Translations under genes and position numbers: made by a program
NCBI GenBank assembly: GCA_947175045.1
Contig: CAMWLH010000010.1
Location: 1 to 16,312 of the forward strand
Length of the DNA stretch: 16,312 nt
Direction of reading: 5' to 3'
DNA from: an uncultured Clostridia bacterium
GTDB taxonomy: Bacteria > Bacillota > Clostridia > Oscillospirales > Ruminococcaceae
Shown here: positions 1-6,439 of the stretch, one piece after another
Position numbering within the stretch: the first letter of the stretch is position 1
Layout of the letters: each line of letters starts with the position of its first letter
The notes under the pieces: model-generated
Databases searched by the model: none
The model's input: the letters and a program-made list of their open reading frames with translations, nothing else
Told to the model about the DNA's origin: nothing

Positions 1-1051
1 GCCGGCACGCCTCCGCGCCGAATTTCTTGATAAACTCGTCGGGGTCTGTAGCGCCCTCTATTTTGAGCACCCGCGCCTTTATTCCCGCCTCGGCGAAAAG
101 ATTTATCCCGCGGGAAGCCGCCTTCTGCCCCGCCGCGTCCGCGTCGTAGGACAGTATGACCTCTTTTTTGCCCATTCTGCCCAACAGCCGCGCCTGGGCG
201 GGAGTTATCGCCGTTCCCAGCGACGCCACCGCGCTGTCAAATCCCGCCTGGTGCATCGAGATAACGTCCATATAGCCCTCGCACAGGATAAAATAATCCG
301 CTTTGGAGTTCTTGGCGTAATTCAGCGCGAAGAGCATTTCACGCTTCTGAAACACAAGCGTTTCGTCGCTGTTGAGATATTTCGCAGGCATTCCGTCCTG
401 TAATGCCCTGCCGCCGAACGCGACTATATTCCCCCTCAGATCGAATATAGGGAACATCAGCCTGTTGCGGAATTTGTCATACATTTTATTATTGTTCCGC
501 GCCAGCAGCGCTCCGTCCGCCAACTCGAAATCGGTGAAGCCGAGATTTTTCATATAATAATGGAGCTTGTGGTAATCGTCCGCGGCATAGCCCAGTCCGA
601 ACCGCCTTATCGTGTGCTCCGACAGCCCGCGCCCGGTTATGTAGCTCATTCCGGCTTGTCCCTCGGCTGAGAAAAGCTGCTGGTGGAAATATTTCCCCGC
701 GGCGCGGTTCATCTCGTACAGCCGCCTGCGTTGGGCTTCCCTGCCGTCGGTGCGCTCCTCGGGCATTGACATATTCGCCCGCTGCGCCAGAAATTTCACC
801 GACTCCATATAATCCAGATTTTCTATCTGTCTTATAAACGTTATAACGTCTCCACCGACCCCGCAGCCGAAGCAATAAAAGCTGTTGGTGGATGGGTAGA
901 AATGGCAGGAGGGCGTTCCCTCAGAATGAAACGGGCAGCGGCATACATATGTATTCCCCGCGCGCTTCAGCTCGACATAGCCGCGCGCCACGTCGATAAT
1001 ATCATTATTGTCTCGAATATCCCGCAGGAACTCTTCGGGCAGCCGTGCCAT
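1..1051 (-). CDS. dnaG: DNA primase DnaG, N-terminal 350 residues (runs off left edge)
   Basis: Primase that makes RNA primers at the replication fork together with the replicative helicase. The protein begins MARLPEEFLRDIRDNNDIID. It shows a CHC2-type zinc-binding domain with CPFH at residues 39-42 and CFGC at 60-63, followed by GGDVITFI, typical of DnaG. Near the left edge it carries the Toprim core: the SYDADAAGQKA stretch (acidic DxD pair that binds Mg2+) and then KIEGATDPDEF. The start ATG (complement of 1049-1051) has a strong AGGGGGG Shine-Dalgarno about 5 nt upstream. It lies 49 bp downstream of the dgt-like gene on the same strand and has no visible promoter of its own, so co-transcription is likely, as in many Firmicutes where rpoD follows dnaG. 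The helicase-interacting C-terminus lies outside the window. Identity is secure. Confidence 0.97.
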   Translation of the reverse strand, partial: MARLPEEFLRDIRDNNDIIDVARGYVELKRAGNTYVCRCPFHSEGTPSCHFYPSTNSFYCFGCGVGGDVITFIRQIENLDYMESVKFLAQRANMSMPEERTDGREAQRRRLYEMNRAAGKYFHQQLFSAEGQAGMSYITGRGLSEHTIRRFGLGYAADDYHKLHYYMKNLGFTDFELADGALLARNNNKMYDKFRNRLMFPIFDLRGNIVAFGGRALQDGMPAKYLNSDETLVFQKREMLFALNYAKNSKADYFILCEGYMDVISMHQAGFDSAVASLGTAITPAQARLLGRMGKKEVILSYDADAAGQKAASRGINLFAEAGIKARVLKIEGATDPDEFIKKFGAEACR

Positions 1052-1100
1052 ATTTTCCCCCCTGTCAGTTGTACATTACAGAACGCTGCGGACGTATTTC

Positions 1101-2117
1101 TTAACTGTCAGTTTTCATTGCTCCCGTCCACCCCTTGGGGATACACAGGTTTTTGAAATAATCCACCGCGTAATCGTCCGTCATACCGCTGATAAAATCC
1201 CCCACCGCCGTCGGAAGATCGAAGCGCCCCGCCAGCTCCAGATAAAGCTGCGGCATTTTCCGCGGGTTCTCGTAAAAATACTTATATAAGTATTCAATTA
1301 TATAACCCGCCTTGTCCTTTTCCGCGACGGTAGGCGCGGCGCGGTAGACACGCTCGAACATAAACTCGCGAAGCTCGTCGTGCGCCTTTTGCACAACATC
1401 GTCCATCTTCACCGTATTGCCGCTGTTTTCCGCCAGCGAGCGCACCAGCGTCGTAATCCGCTCCGATTTGGTTTTCCCGAGCACTTTTATCGGGTTCTCG
1501 GGCAGGTCATTATCGCAGATGACCCCGCCGCGTATCGCGTCCTCGATATCATGATTGATATAGGCGATCTTATCACAGCAGCGCACTACCATACCCTCAT
1601 GTGTTTTGGGGAGCTCCGCCCTGCCGGTGTGCCCGACTATCCCGTCGATGACCTCCGCGGTAAGATTCAGCCCCTTACCCTCTTTTTCGATAAACTCCAC
1701 AACCCGCCTGCTCTGGCGGTTGTGGGCGAAGCCCTGCGGCATTAGTGCGTTGAGCACCCTCTCGCCGTCGTGCCCGAAGGGAGTATGTCCCAGGTCGTGC
1801 CCCAGCGCGATAGCCTCGGTCAAGTCCTCGTTAAGCCCCAGCGCCACCGCTACGGTGCGCGATATCTGGCTTACCTCCAGAGTATGGGTGAGCCGCGTTC
1901 GGTAATGGTCGGAATGCGGGATAAGAAACACCTGAGTCTTATGCTTAAGCCGTCTGAACGCCCGGCAATGGATTATCCTGTCCCTGTCCCGCTGAAAATC
2001 CGTGCGGAAATCACAGGGCGGCTCATAAACCGCCCGCCCCTTGCTGTCGCAGGCTTTGCAGGCATACTCGCTGAGAGTAAGCCGCTCATTCTCAATTGTC
2101 CTTTCGCGTGGAAGCAT
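1101..2117 (-). CDS. dgt: dGTPase-like HD-domain deoxynucleoside triphosphate triphosphohydrolase
   Basis: Family members hydrolyse dNTPs (classically dGTP) to the nucleoside and triphosphate, affecting the cytoplasmic dNTP pool. The 338-residue protein has the conserved N-terminal block RDRIIHCRAFRRLKHKTQVF (residues 46-65), then the HD metal site: H78 in TRLTHTLEVSQ and HDLGHTPFGHDGE from 107. Further on it has CCDKIAYINHDIEDA, which supplies the last metal-binding Asp. Length fits the shorter dGTPase-like type. I chose the ATG at 2117 (MLPRERTIENERL) over an upstream ATG at 2177, because GGGAGGG lies about 8 nt before it and the upstream ATG lies before the predicted transcription start. 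It has its own promoter and is followed by dnaG after 49 bp. Substrate preference cannot be read from sequence. Confidence 0.93.
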   Translation of the reverse strand: MLPRERTIENERLTLSEYACKACDSKGRAVYEPPCDFRTDFQRDRDRIIHCRAFRRLKHKTQVFLIPHSDHYRTRLTHTLEVSQISRTVAVALGLNEDLTEAIALGHDLGHTPFGHDGERVLNALMPQGFAHNRQSRRVVEFIEKEGKGLNLTAEVIDGIVGHTGRAELPKTHEGMVVRCCDKIAYINHDIEDAIRGGVICDNDLPENPIKVLGKTKSERITTLVRSLAENSGNTVKMDDVVQKAHDELREFMFERVYRAAPTVAEKDKAGYIIEYLYKYFYENPRKMPQLYLELAGRFDLPTAVGDFISGMTDDYAVDYFKNLCIPKGWTGAMKTDS

Positions 2118-2138
2118 TGTAAACCCTCCCCACACCAC

Positions 2139-2167
2139 AATATAACATACGCGCGTCTGAATTTCAA
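2139..2167 (-). promoter_or_regulatory. Sigma-A type promoter for dgt-dnaG
   Basis: On the minus strand TTGAAA (complement of 2162-2167) and TATATT (complement of 2139-2144) are separated by exactly 17 bp. Transcription would start near 2132, giving a leader of about 15 nt before the dgt ATG. Confidence 0.7.
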
Positions 2168-2417
2168 AAAGTGTCATAATTTTCGCAGAAAAATATGACC
2201 GATTACCGCAATCGCTCGCAGGAAACGAGCATAGCGAGTGACCGAGAGTGCTTGCGGGAATTTTGAAATTCTTTTAAATCATTTGCTCCTCGTCAACCTA
2301 TATTAAGAAGCTCTCCGTCAGCAACGCCCCACAGAAGCACAGCTTCTCGTCAACACAAATATGTTGCTTTTCATCAACCCTATTTTGCCCTACATAAATA
2401 TATACAATTTTCGCCCT

Positions 2418-2453
2418 GCAAAAACCTTTTTCGCGGAGGCGCTCAACGCGAAA
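2418..2453 (-). terminator. Candidate intrinsic terminator of yigZ
   Basis: Read on the minus strand, about 12 nt after the yigZ stop there is a 7-bp stem TTTCGCG/CGCGAAA (complement of 2447-2453 and 2429-2435) with an 11-nt loop, followed by AAGGTTTTTGC. The T-run is offset by four bases, so efficiency is uncertain. Confidence 0.45.
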
Positions 2454-2464
2454 CTTTGTGAAAA

Positions 2465-3085
2465 CTACGCAAAATCATACCATAATTTTTGTGCAGTTTT
2501 CACTGTAATATTACCGCAGCATACGTCGATCAGCCTTGCTTTCAGCTCCTCGGAGCTTTCCTCGCGTATGCAGAGCGTTATCTTCACGCTGTCGGAAAAG
2601 TCCTCGTTCTCCACCCGCGCGTCAAGCTCCGTGAATATCTGCGGCAGTTTTCCGTAAAGGCTGTAATCCACCGTGAGCTCCAGCCGCTCCGCGGAAGCCA
2701 TAAGCTTTATCTCCGCCGCGTCGGCTGCGTCCTTGGCTCCCCTTGTATATGCTCTCACCAGACCGCCCGCGCCCAGCATTATCCCGCCGAAGTACCGCGT
2801 AACAACGCAGCACACGTCGGTCAGCCCCTCCTTGCGGAGCACCTCGTAGATCGGCACGCCCGCCGTGCCGCCCGGCTCGCCGTCGTCGGAGTGCCGCGCC
2901 GCGTTGTTCTCGCGCAGTATATAGGCGTAGCAGTTGTGGGTAGCCTTGCGGTGCATAGCGCGTATCTCCTCGATAAACGTGACCGCCTGCTCCTCATCGG
3001 AAACGGGGCACAGATACCCTATAAACTCGGATTTCTTTTCGACAAACCTTGCCTCGCAGCGCCGCGCGATAGTCCTGTATTCCAG
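2465..3085 (-). CDS. YigZ/IMPACT-family protein (UPF0029), probable CTG start
   Basis: Member of the YigZ (bacterial)/IMPACT family, small cytosolic proteins of unclear biochemical role, related to the eukaryotic GCN2 regulator IMPACT. Diagnostic family segments are KKSEFIGYL near the N-terminus, then HNCYAYIL, SDDGEPGGTAGVPI and VTRYFGGIMLGAGGLVRAY, followed by a C-terminal ferredoxin-like half. The longest reading starts at GTG (3127), but that codon lies inside the stem of the rpmE terminator and has no Shine-Dalgarno. There is no in-frame ATG until the MHRKATHN segment, which would remove conserved sequence. A CTG at 3083-3085 is preceded by AAAAGGGGG with a 6-nt spacer. It gives a 206-residue protein beginning with the residues that encode LEYRTIARR, a normal N-terminus for this family. 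No promoter is visible between the rpmE terminator and this start, so expression may depend on readthrough. Family is secure; the start is inferred. Confidence 0.9.
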   Translation of the reverse strand: MEYRTIARRCEARFVEKKSEFIGYLCPVSDEEQAVTFIEEIRAMHRKATHNCYAYILRENNAARHSDDGEPGGTAGVPIYEVLRKEGLTDVCCVVTRYFGGIMLGAGGLVRAYTRGAKDAADAAEIKLMASAERLELTVDYSLYGKLPQIFTELDARVENEDFSDSVKITLCIREESSEELKARLIDVCCGNITVKTAQKLWYDFA

Positions 3086-3120
3086 AAAAATCCCCCTTTT
3101 CCGACATTCATCAACACAAA

Positions 3121-3149
3121 AACTCACGCATAAAAACTATGCGTGAGTT
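3121..3149 (-). terminator. Intrinsic terminator of rpmE
   Basis: Perfect 12-bp inverted repeat AACTCACGCATA (3121-3132)/TATGCGTGAGTT (3138-3149) with a 5-nt loop. Read on the minus strand the stem is followed by a T-rich run (five T including the arm end). It lies 46 nt past the rpmE stop. On the plus strand no T-run follows, so it acts leftward. Confidence 0.85.
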
Positions 3150-3195
3150 CGTGAGTTAGTTCGTGTTTGATTTGACCGACCGTGAGCCGCGTGCA

Positions 3196-3399
3196 TTATT
3201 TGCCGCGATTATAACGCTTATTGAATCTGTCAACACGTCCGCCGGAGTCAACCAGCTTCTGCTTACCCGTAAAGAAAGGATGGCACTTGGAGCAGATCTC
3301 CACTCTGATATCCTTCTTGGTGGAGCGGGTCGGGATCTCGTTGCCGCAGGCACATCTGATCACGGTTTCCTCGTATGCGGGATGGATACTCTCTTTCAT
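3196..3399 (-). CDS. rpmE: 50S ribosomal protein L31, zinc-binding (C+) type
   Basis: Structural protein of the large ribosomal subunit bridging to the small subunit. The 67-residue protein begins [19 protein letters not shown] and carries the four zinc-binding cysteines of the C+ paralogue: C16 and C18 (CACG), C36 and C39 (CSKCHPFF). I chose the ATG at 3399 rather than the GTG nine bases upstream, because that GTG is part of the Shine-Dalgarno (GAGGTG) and because L31 proteins normally start MK-x-x-IHP. It is monocistronic by appearance: own promoter at 3475-3503, a structured leader, and a strong terminator. The zinc-binding form implies zinc-replete expression; a C- paralogue, if any, is elsewhere. 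Confidence 0.96.
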   Translation of the reverse strand: MKESIHPAYEETVIRCACGNEIPTRSTKKDIRVEICSKCHPFFTGKQKLVDSGGRVDRFNKRYNRGK

Positions 3400-3420
3400 C
3401 GTTGTCACCTCGTATCATTT

Positions 3421-3453
3421 AGAAATTACTGATTTCTGCCCCGAATACGGGCA
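3421..3453 (-). promoter_or_regulatory. Structured rpmE leader (two adjacent hairpins)
   Basis: Between the predicted transcription start and the rpmE Shine-Dalgarno lie two stems. AGAAAT (3421-3426) pairs with ATTTCT (3432-3437), and TGCCC (3437-3441) pairs with GGGCA (3449-3453). They touch at base 3437 and sit directly upstream of GAGGTG. Leader-mediated autoregulation is common for ribosomal proteins, and L31 leader motifs have been reported in Firmicutes. I have not matched this one to a defined motif. Confidence 0.45.
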
Positions 3454-3474
3454 TTCATATCACTACAAGATAAT

Positions 3475-3503
3475 ATTATAACATACTGTTCCCAAAAAAT
3501 CAA
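3475..3503 (-). promoter_or_regulatory. Sigma-A type promoter for rpmE
   Basis: Minus-strand TTGATT (complement of 3498-3503) and TATAAT (complement of 3475-3480) with a 17-bp spacer. Transcription would start near 3468, leaving a leader of about 70 nt. The promoter begins 35 bp past the phosphoglucomutase stop codon. Confidence 0.8.
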
Positions 3504-3538
3504 GGGCTTTTTTCAACTTTTTTTCTCAAAAAGAGCTG

Positions 3539-5257
3539 TCAAAATCCGAGAATTTTTGTGAAATCCGCAGAAAGCGCCGTCTGGAGCTTCACAGCCGCCT
3601 CCTTGTCCGCGCCCTTGGTGGTGTAGTATACCTTGATCTTGGGCTCCGTGCCGGAGGGTCTGATGATAACGCTCGCCGCGTCCTCGAGATCGTAGGTGAT
3701 AACATCGGAAACGGGCAGTGTCAGCTTGGTAACGACGCCGTTCGAGGTGTCGGTCATAGTGCTCGCCTTGTAGTCCGAAACGTACAGGACCTTTACACCG
3801 CCGATAGCTCTGGGGGATTCCTTGCGCAGCGAAGCCATTATCTCGTTCATGCGCTCCATACCGCTTGCGCCCTCGCAGGTGAAATTGTCCAGCTTGTTGT
3901 AATATACGCCGTACTCGTCGTACATACGCTTTCTCGCCTCGATCAGCGAAATTCCCTTTGTGCGGTAGAACGCCGCCATCTCGCAGATCAGCATGGAAGC
4001 CACTACCGCGTCCTTATCGCGCACATAGCCGCCCGCCAGGTAGCCGTAGCTCTCCTCAAAGCCGAAGATATAGCGATCCTGCCGTCCCTCCGCCTCGAGG
4101 AAGCCTATCTGCTCGCCGATAAACTTGAAGCCCGTGAGCACCTCGCGCAGCTCCACGCCGTACTTCTTGCAGATAGCGCGGGTTATGTTGGTGGTAACTA
4201 TCGTCTTTACCGCAACGGGCTTGTCGGGCATAGTGCCGAGCGCGATCCTCTCTCTGCAAATATATTCCAGCAGCAGCGCGCCCACCTCGTTGCCCGTGAA
4301 CAACTCGTAATGATCCCCGTCGGGAACGGCGATACCCACGCGGTCGCAGTCGGGGTCGGTAGCGAGAAGCAGGTCGGGGTTCTCCTTTTCGCAAAGGTTG
4401 AGCCCGCACTGGAGCGCTTCCTTGATCTCGGGGTTGGGGAACGGGCAGGTGGGGAAATTCCCGTCGGGATTCTCCTGCTCGGGAACCACAATAACGTCCT
4501 TCACGCCGATCTCCTTCAATATACGGCGGACAGGCTTGTTGCCCGTGCCGTTGAGGGGAGTATACACCACCTTAAGTCCGCTCTGCGCTACCAGATCGGT
4601 GTGCAGCCCCTGCTCCTTTACCTTTGCGAGATACGCGTCGATAACATCCTCGCCGATATAGTTTATCGCGCCGTCCGCAACAGCTTTGTCGAAATCCACC
4701 GACTTCACGCCGCTGAAGATATCGATATTATTTATCTTGGAGAGCACCGCGTTTGCAGCGTCAAGAGTAAGCTGGCAGCCGTCCGAGCCGTACACCTTAT
4801 ACCCGTTGTACTTCGCGGGATTATGGCTCGCTGTTACCACTATGCCCGCGCCGCAGCCCAGATGTCTGACCGCCCAGGACAGCATGGGGGTGGGCATAAG
4901 CTCCTTATAAATATAAACCTTTATCCCGTTCGCCGCCAGCACCTCAGCCGCGCTTCTTGCGAAATAATCCGACTTTATTCTGCTGTCGTAAGCGATAGCT
5001 ACACTCTTTTCGACATCTCCCGAAAGAATATATTCCGCCAGACCCTGCGTAGCTTTCTTGACCGTGTACACGTTCATACGGTTAGTCCCCGCGCCTATAA
5101 CGCCGCGCAGACCGCCCGTACCAAACTCCAGATCACGATAAAACCGATCGTTCTTGCCTTCCTCGTCGTTTGCCACGTCGGCAAGCTCCTTCTTCAGATC
5201 AGGATCGGCAACCGCCTTCTCCGTCCAAAGCTCATACACCTTCTGAATATCAGCCAT
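3539..5257 (-). CDS. Phosphoglucomutase/phosphomannomutase (alpha-D-phosphohexomutase family)
   Basis: Interconverts hexose-1- and hexose-6-phosphates in the cytoplasm, supplying precursors for cell-wall and surface polysaccharides and for glycogen. The 572-residue length and motif order fit the PgcA/PGM2-like subgroup. FGTGGLRGVIG is at 45-55, and the phospho-serine loop TASHNP at 142-147 (S144). The Mg2+ loop DPDCDR is at 301-306, the sugar-specificity loop GFEESYGYL at 399-407, and the C-terminal phosphate-binding RPSGTEPKIKVYY follows near the end. ATG at 5257 has CAGGAGGG about 6 nt upstream. It is preceded by a leader of nearly 300 nt containing a duplicated hairpin repeat. Whether glucose or mannose phosphate is the main substrate cannot be settled from sequence. 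Confidence 0.95.
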   Translation of the reverse strand: MADIQKVYELWTEKAVADPDLKKELADVANDEEGKNDRFYRDLEFGTGGLRGVIGAGTNRMNVYTVKKATQGLAEYILSGDVEKSVAIAYDSRIKSDYFARSAAEVLAANGIKVYIYKELMPTPMLSWAVRHLGCGAGIVVTASHNPAKYNGYKVYGSDGCQLTLDAANAVLSKINNIDIFSGVKSVDFDKAVADGAINYIGEDVIDAYLAKVKEQGLHTDLVAQSGLKVVYTPLNGTGNKPVRRILKEIGVKDVIVVPEQENPDGNFPTCPFPNPEIKEALQCGLNLCEKENPDLLLATDPDCDRVGIAVPDGDHYELFTGNEVGALLLEYICRERIALGTMPDKPVAVKTIVTTNITRAICKKYGVELREVLTGFKFIGEQIGFLEAEGRQDRYIFGFEESYGYLAGGYVRDKDAVVASMLICEMAAFYRTKGISLIEARKRMYDEYGVYYNKLDNFTCEGASGMERMNEIMASLRKESPRAIGGVKVLYVSDYKASTMTDTSNGVVTKLTLPVSDVITYDLEDAASVIIRPSGTEPKIKVYYTTKGADKEAAVKLQTALSADFTKILGF

Positions 5258-5264
5258 AATTCCC

Positions 5265-5398
5265 TCCTGATTTAAAAAAATTTTGCGACCCGACCGAGTA
5301 ACACTCCGCCGCGCTCCGTGTCACTCAGCCTCCTGATTTTAAAAAAATTTTTGCGACCCGGCCGAGTAACACTCCGCTGCGCTCCGTGTCACTCAGCC
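5265..5398 (-). repeat. Tandem duplication, two units of 66 and 68 bp
   Basis: Units 5265-5330 and 5331-5398 are nearly identical, differing by a few substitutions and two extra bases in an A/T run. On the minus strand each unit contains GAGTGACAC...GTGTTACTC, then CGGGTCGC, an A/T run, and TCAGGAGG. The inner unit supplies the working Shine-Dalgarno of the phosphoglucomutase gene; the outer unit carries a second copy of it about 66 bp upstream. Confidence 0.9.
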
Positions 5399-5423
5399 TC
5401 CCGCAAAAATTTTCATGCGTGGG
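5341..5423 (-). repeat. Hairpin repeat family, copy 1
   Basis: Oriented with the phosphoglucomutase gene. On the minus strand it opens with CCCACGCATG, has outer arms of 12 perfectly paired bases (AAAATTTTTGCG at 5344-5355 with CGCAAAAATTTT at 5402-5413), and closes with CGGGTCGC plus an A5T7 tract. The GC-rich body contains its own inner pairing GAGT-n-ACAC/GTGT-n-ACTC. The opening block, closing block and arms match copies 2 and 3; the body is more diverged. Confidence 0.8.
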
Positions 5424-5556
5424 CTAAACGCTGCACTTTGCGAGCGTTGCTTTGCTGAGCCGACTCAACGTTGCTCTTGATTAAATGTTTTAAAAGATTT
5501 TTTTCGCGTGAGCGAAAAGTTGCTCTGCTGTTTGAATAAAGCGTTGCTCTTTGTAA

Positions 5557-5585
5557 ATTATACCATACTTCTGTCCGAATTTCAA
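5557..5585 (-). promoter_or_regulatory. Sigma-A type promoter for the phosphoglucomutase gene
   Basis: Minus-strand TTGAAA (complement of 5580-5585) and TATAAT (complement of 5557-5562) with a 17-bp spacer. Transcription from about 5550 would give a leader of roughly 290 nt that contains the short AGCAACG repeats and hairpin repeat copy 1. Confidence 0.8.
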
Positions 5586-5676
5586 GGGGAATAATTTTTT
5601 TTTTGCAAGTCTTTTAAACGGAGTTGATTGCAGCAACAAATCTCAACAATTTTTGTACAATTTTCCCATCAATCTC

Positions 5677-5705
5677 TTGACATATCGGCAAAATTTGTTT
5701 ATAAT
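5677..5705 (+). promoter_or_regulatory. Perfect-consensus sigma-A promoter for the Ter operon
   Basis: TTGACA at 5677-5682 and TATAAT at 5700-5705 with a 17-bp spacer: both hexamers and the spacing match the consensus exactly. Transcription would start near 5712, about 77 nt before the VWA gene. It probably serves the whole rightward gene set. Confidence 0.88.
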
Positions 5706-5714
5706 ATAATATGA

Positions 5715-5731
5715 GTACGGTTTTACCGTAC
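5715..5731 (+). promoter_or_regulatory. 17-bp palindrome at the Ter transcription start (candidate operator)
   Basis: GTACGGT (5715-5721), TTT, ACCGTAC (5725-5731): perfect 7-bp arms around a 3-bp centre, beginning 9 bp after the -10 box. Position and symmetry suit a repressor site overlapping the start region, or a 5'-terminal hairpin of the transcript. No regulator gene is present in the window. Confidence 0.5.
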
Positions 5732-5742
5732 CAACATCAACG

Positions 5743-5768
5743 CCGCCGCACAATGTGGCTGTGCGCGG
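5743..5768 (+). promoter_or_regulatory. Hairpin in the terY leader
   Basis: CGCACA (5747-5752) pairs with TGTGCG (5760-5765). CCG (5743-5745) and CGG (5766-5768) extend the stem across a one-base bulge, and the loop has 7 nt. It ends 5 nt before the ACGGAGG Shine-Dalgarno of the VWA gene, so it could affect translation or mRNA stability. Confidence 0.4.
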
Positions 5769-5788
5769 TAAAAACGGAGGCTAAACAA

Positions 5789-6427
5789 ATGGACTATATA
5801 AGACGACTCCCCGTTTACCTGCTGCTGGATTGCAGCGGCTCAATGTCGGGCGAACCCATTGTGGCGGTAAATCAAGGGATAAAGGCGCTCATAAGCGAGC
5901 TCAAGGGCGATCCCAAGGCGCTCGAGACCGCCTACCTTTCCGTGATAACCTTTGACAGCAGCGCACGGCAGGTCACCCCTCTCACCGAGCTTATGCTCTT
6001 TAAGGAGCCGCAGCTCTCCACGGGCGGCGCAACAGCTCTCGGAGGCGCTCTTAAGGTTCTGGCGGACTGCGTAAAAAACGAGGTGCGCACTACCACCGAT
6101 ACCCAGAAGGGCGACTGGAAGCCGCTGGTGTTCCTGCTGACGGACGGCGCTCCCACCGATAATATCGACGAGGGCATAGAGGCTATAAAGAGCGTTTCCA
6201 TAGGCAACGTCATAGCCTGCGGAGCGGGCGCGAACGCAAACTCCAACACACTTAAAAAAATAACCAACAACGTGCTTATGATGAATAACCTCACCGCGGG
6301 CGATATGGCTCAGTTCTTCGCGTGGGTGTCGGATTCCATCAAGGTCTCCTCCAACAGCATCGACGCAAAGCCCGGCGAGGCTGTTCAGCTCCCCCCTCCC
6401 CCTCAAGGCTTTGTTATTGTACCTTAA
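5789..6427 (+). CDS. TerY-like von Willebrand factor A domain protein
   Basis: Small cytoplasmic VWA protein of the TerY type, found with PP2C and kinase partners (TerY-P triad) in Ter stress operons. VWA domains bind partners through a metal-ion-dependent adhesion site. Here the complete MIDAS is visible: D14-x-S16-x-S18 (DCSGSMSG), T82 in STGGATALGGAL, and D119 in LLTDGAPTD. The 212-residue protein is essentially one VWA domain plus a short tail ending LPPPPQGFVIVP, a proline run that might bind a partner. I chose the ATG at 5789 (MDYIRRLPVYLLLD) because ACGGAGG lies 8 nt upstream and TerY proteins start this way; a longer reading from 5711 would begin at the transcription start. First gene of the operon, 12 bp before the phosphatase gene. 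Confidence 0.93.
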   Translation: MDYIRRLPVYLLLDCSGSMSGEPIVAVNQGIKALISELKGDPKALETAYLSVITFDSSARQVTPLTELMLFKEPQLSTGGATALGGALKVLADCVKNEVRTTTDTQKGDWKPLVFLLTDGAPTDNIDEGIEAIKSVSIGNVIACGAGANANSNTLKKITNNVLMMNNLTAGDMAQFFAWVSDSIKVSSNSIDAKPGEAVQLPPPPQGFVIVP

Positions 6428-6439
6428 ACGGTGGTATGT

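Larger units (their letters stand above)
2118..2464. other. 347-bp non-coding gap between yigZ and dgt
   Basis: No gene is supportable here. The gap holds the dgt promoter (2139-2167), a nested hairpin region at 2206-2257, a candidate yigZ terminator at 2418-2453, and a short repeated motif: CGTCAAC occurs at 2291-2297 and 2348-2354, with a variant ATCAAC at about 2373-2378. In the hairpin region CCGCAA (2206-2211) pairs with TTGCGG (2252-2257), and GCTCG (2214-2218) with CGAGC (2226-2230). Its GCATAGCGAGTGA core resembles the ~90-bp hairpin repeats described below, so it may be a decayed member. That relationship is uncertain. Confidence 0.5.
5258..5788. other. 531-bp divergent intergenic region
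   Basis: Separates the leftward housekeeping genes from the rightward Ter operon. From left to right it holds: a tandemly duplicated unit with the phosphoglucomutase Shine-Dalgarno (5265-5398), the rest of a hairpin repeat (to 5423), several AGCAACG-type short repeats (minus strand, about 5430-5550), and the phosphoglucomutase promoter (5557-5585). An AT-rich stretch follows (5586-5676), then the Ter promoter (5677-5705), a palindrome (5715-5731) and a leader hairpin (5743-5768). No coding sequence is supportable. Confidence 0.7.

Noticed and set aside
4310..5275. 321-codon open frame on the plus strand opposite the phosphoglucomutase gene
   Set aside because: The opposite strand has full motif support for the enzyme; this frame shows no family signature.
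5265..5398. CRISPR-like array
   Set aside because: Only two directly abutting units of 66-68 bp with no spacers; a simple tandem duplication.
5711..5788. Longer start for the VWA protein at 5711
   Set aside because: The codon coincides with the predicted transcription start and has no Shine-Dalgarno; the ATG at 5789 has a good one.
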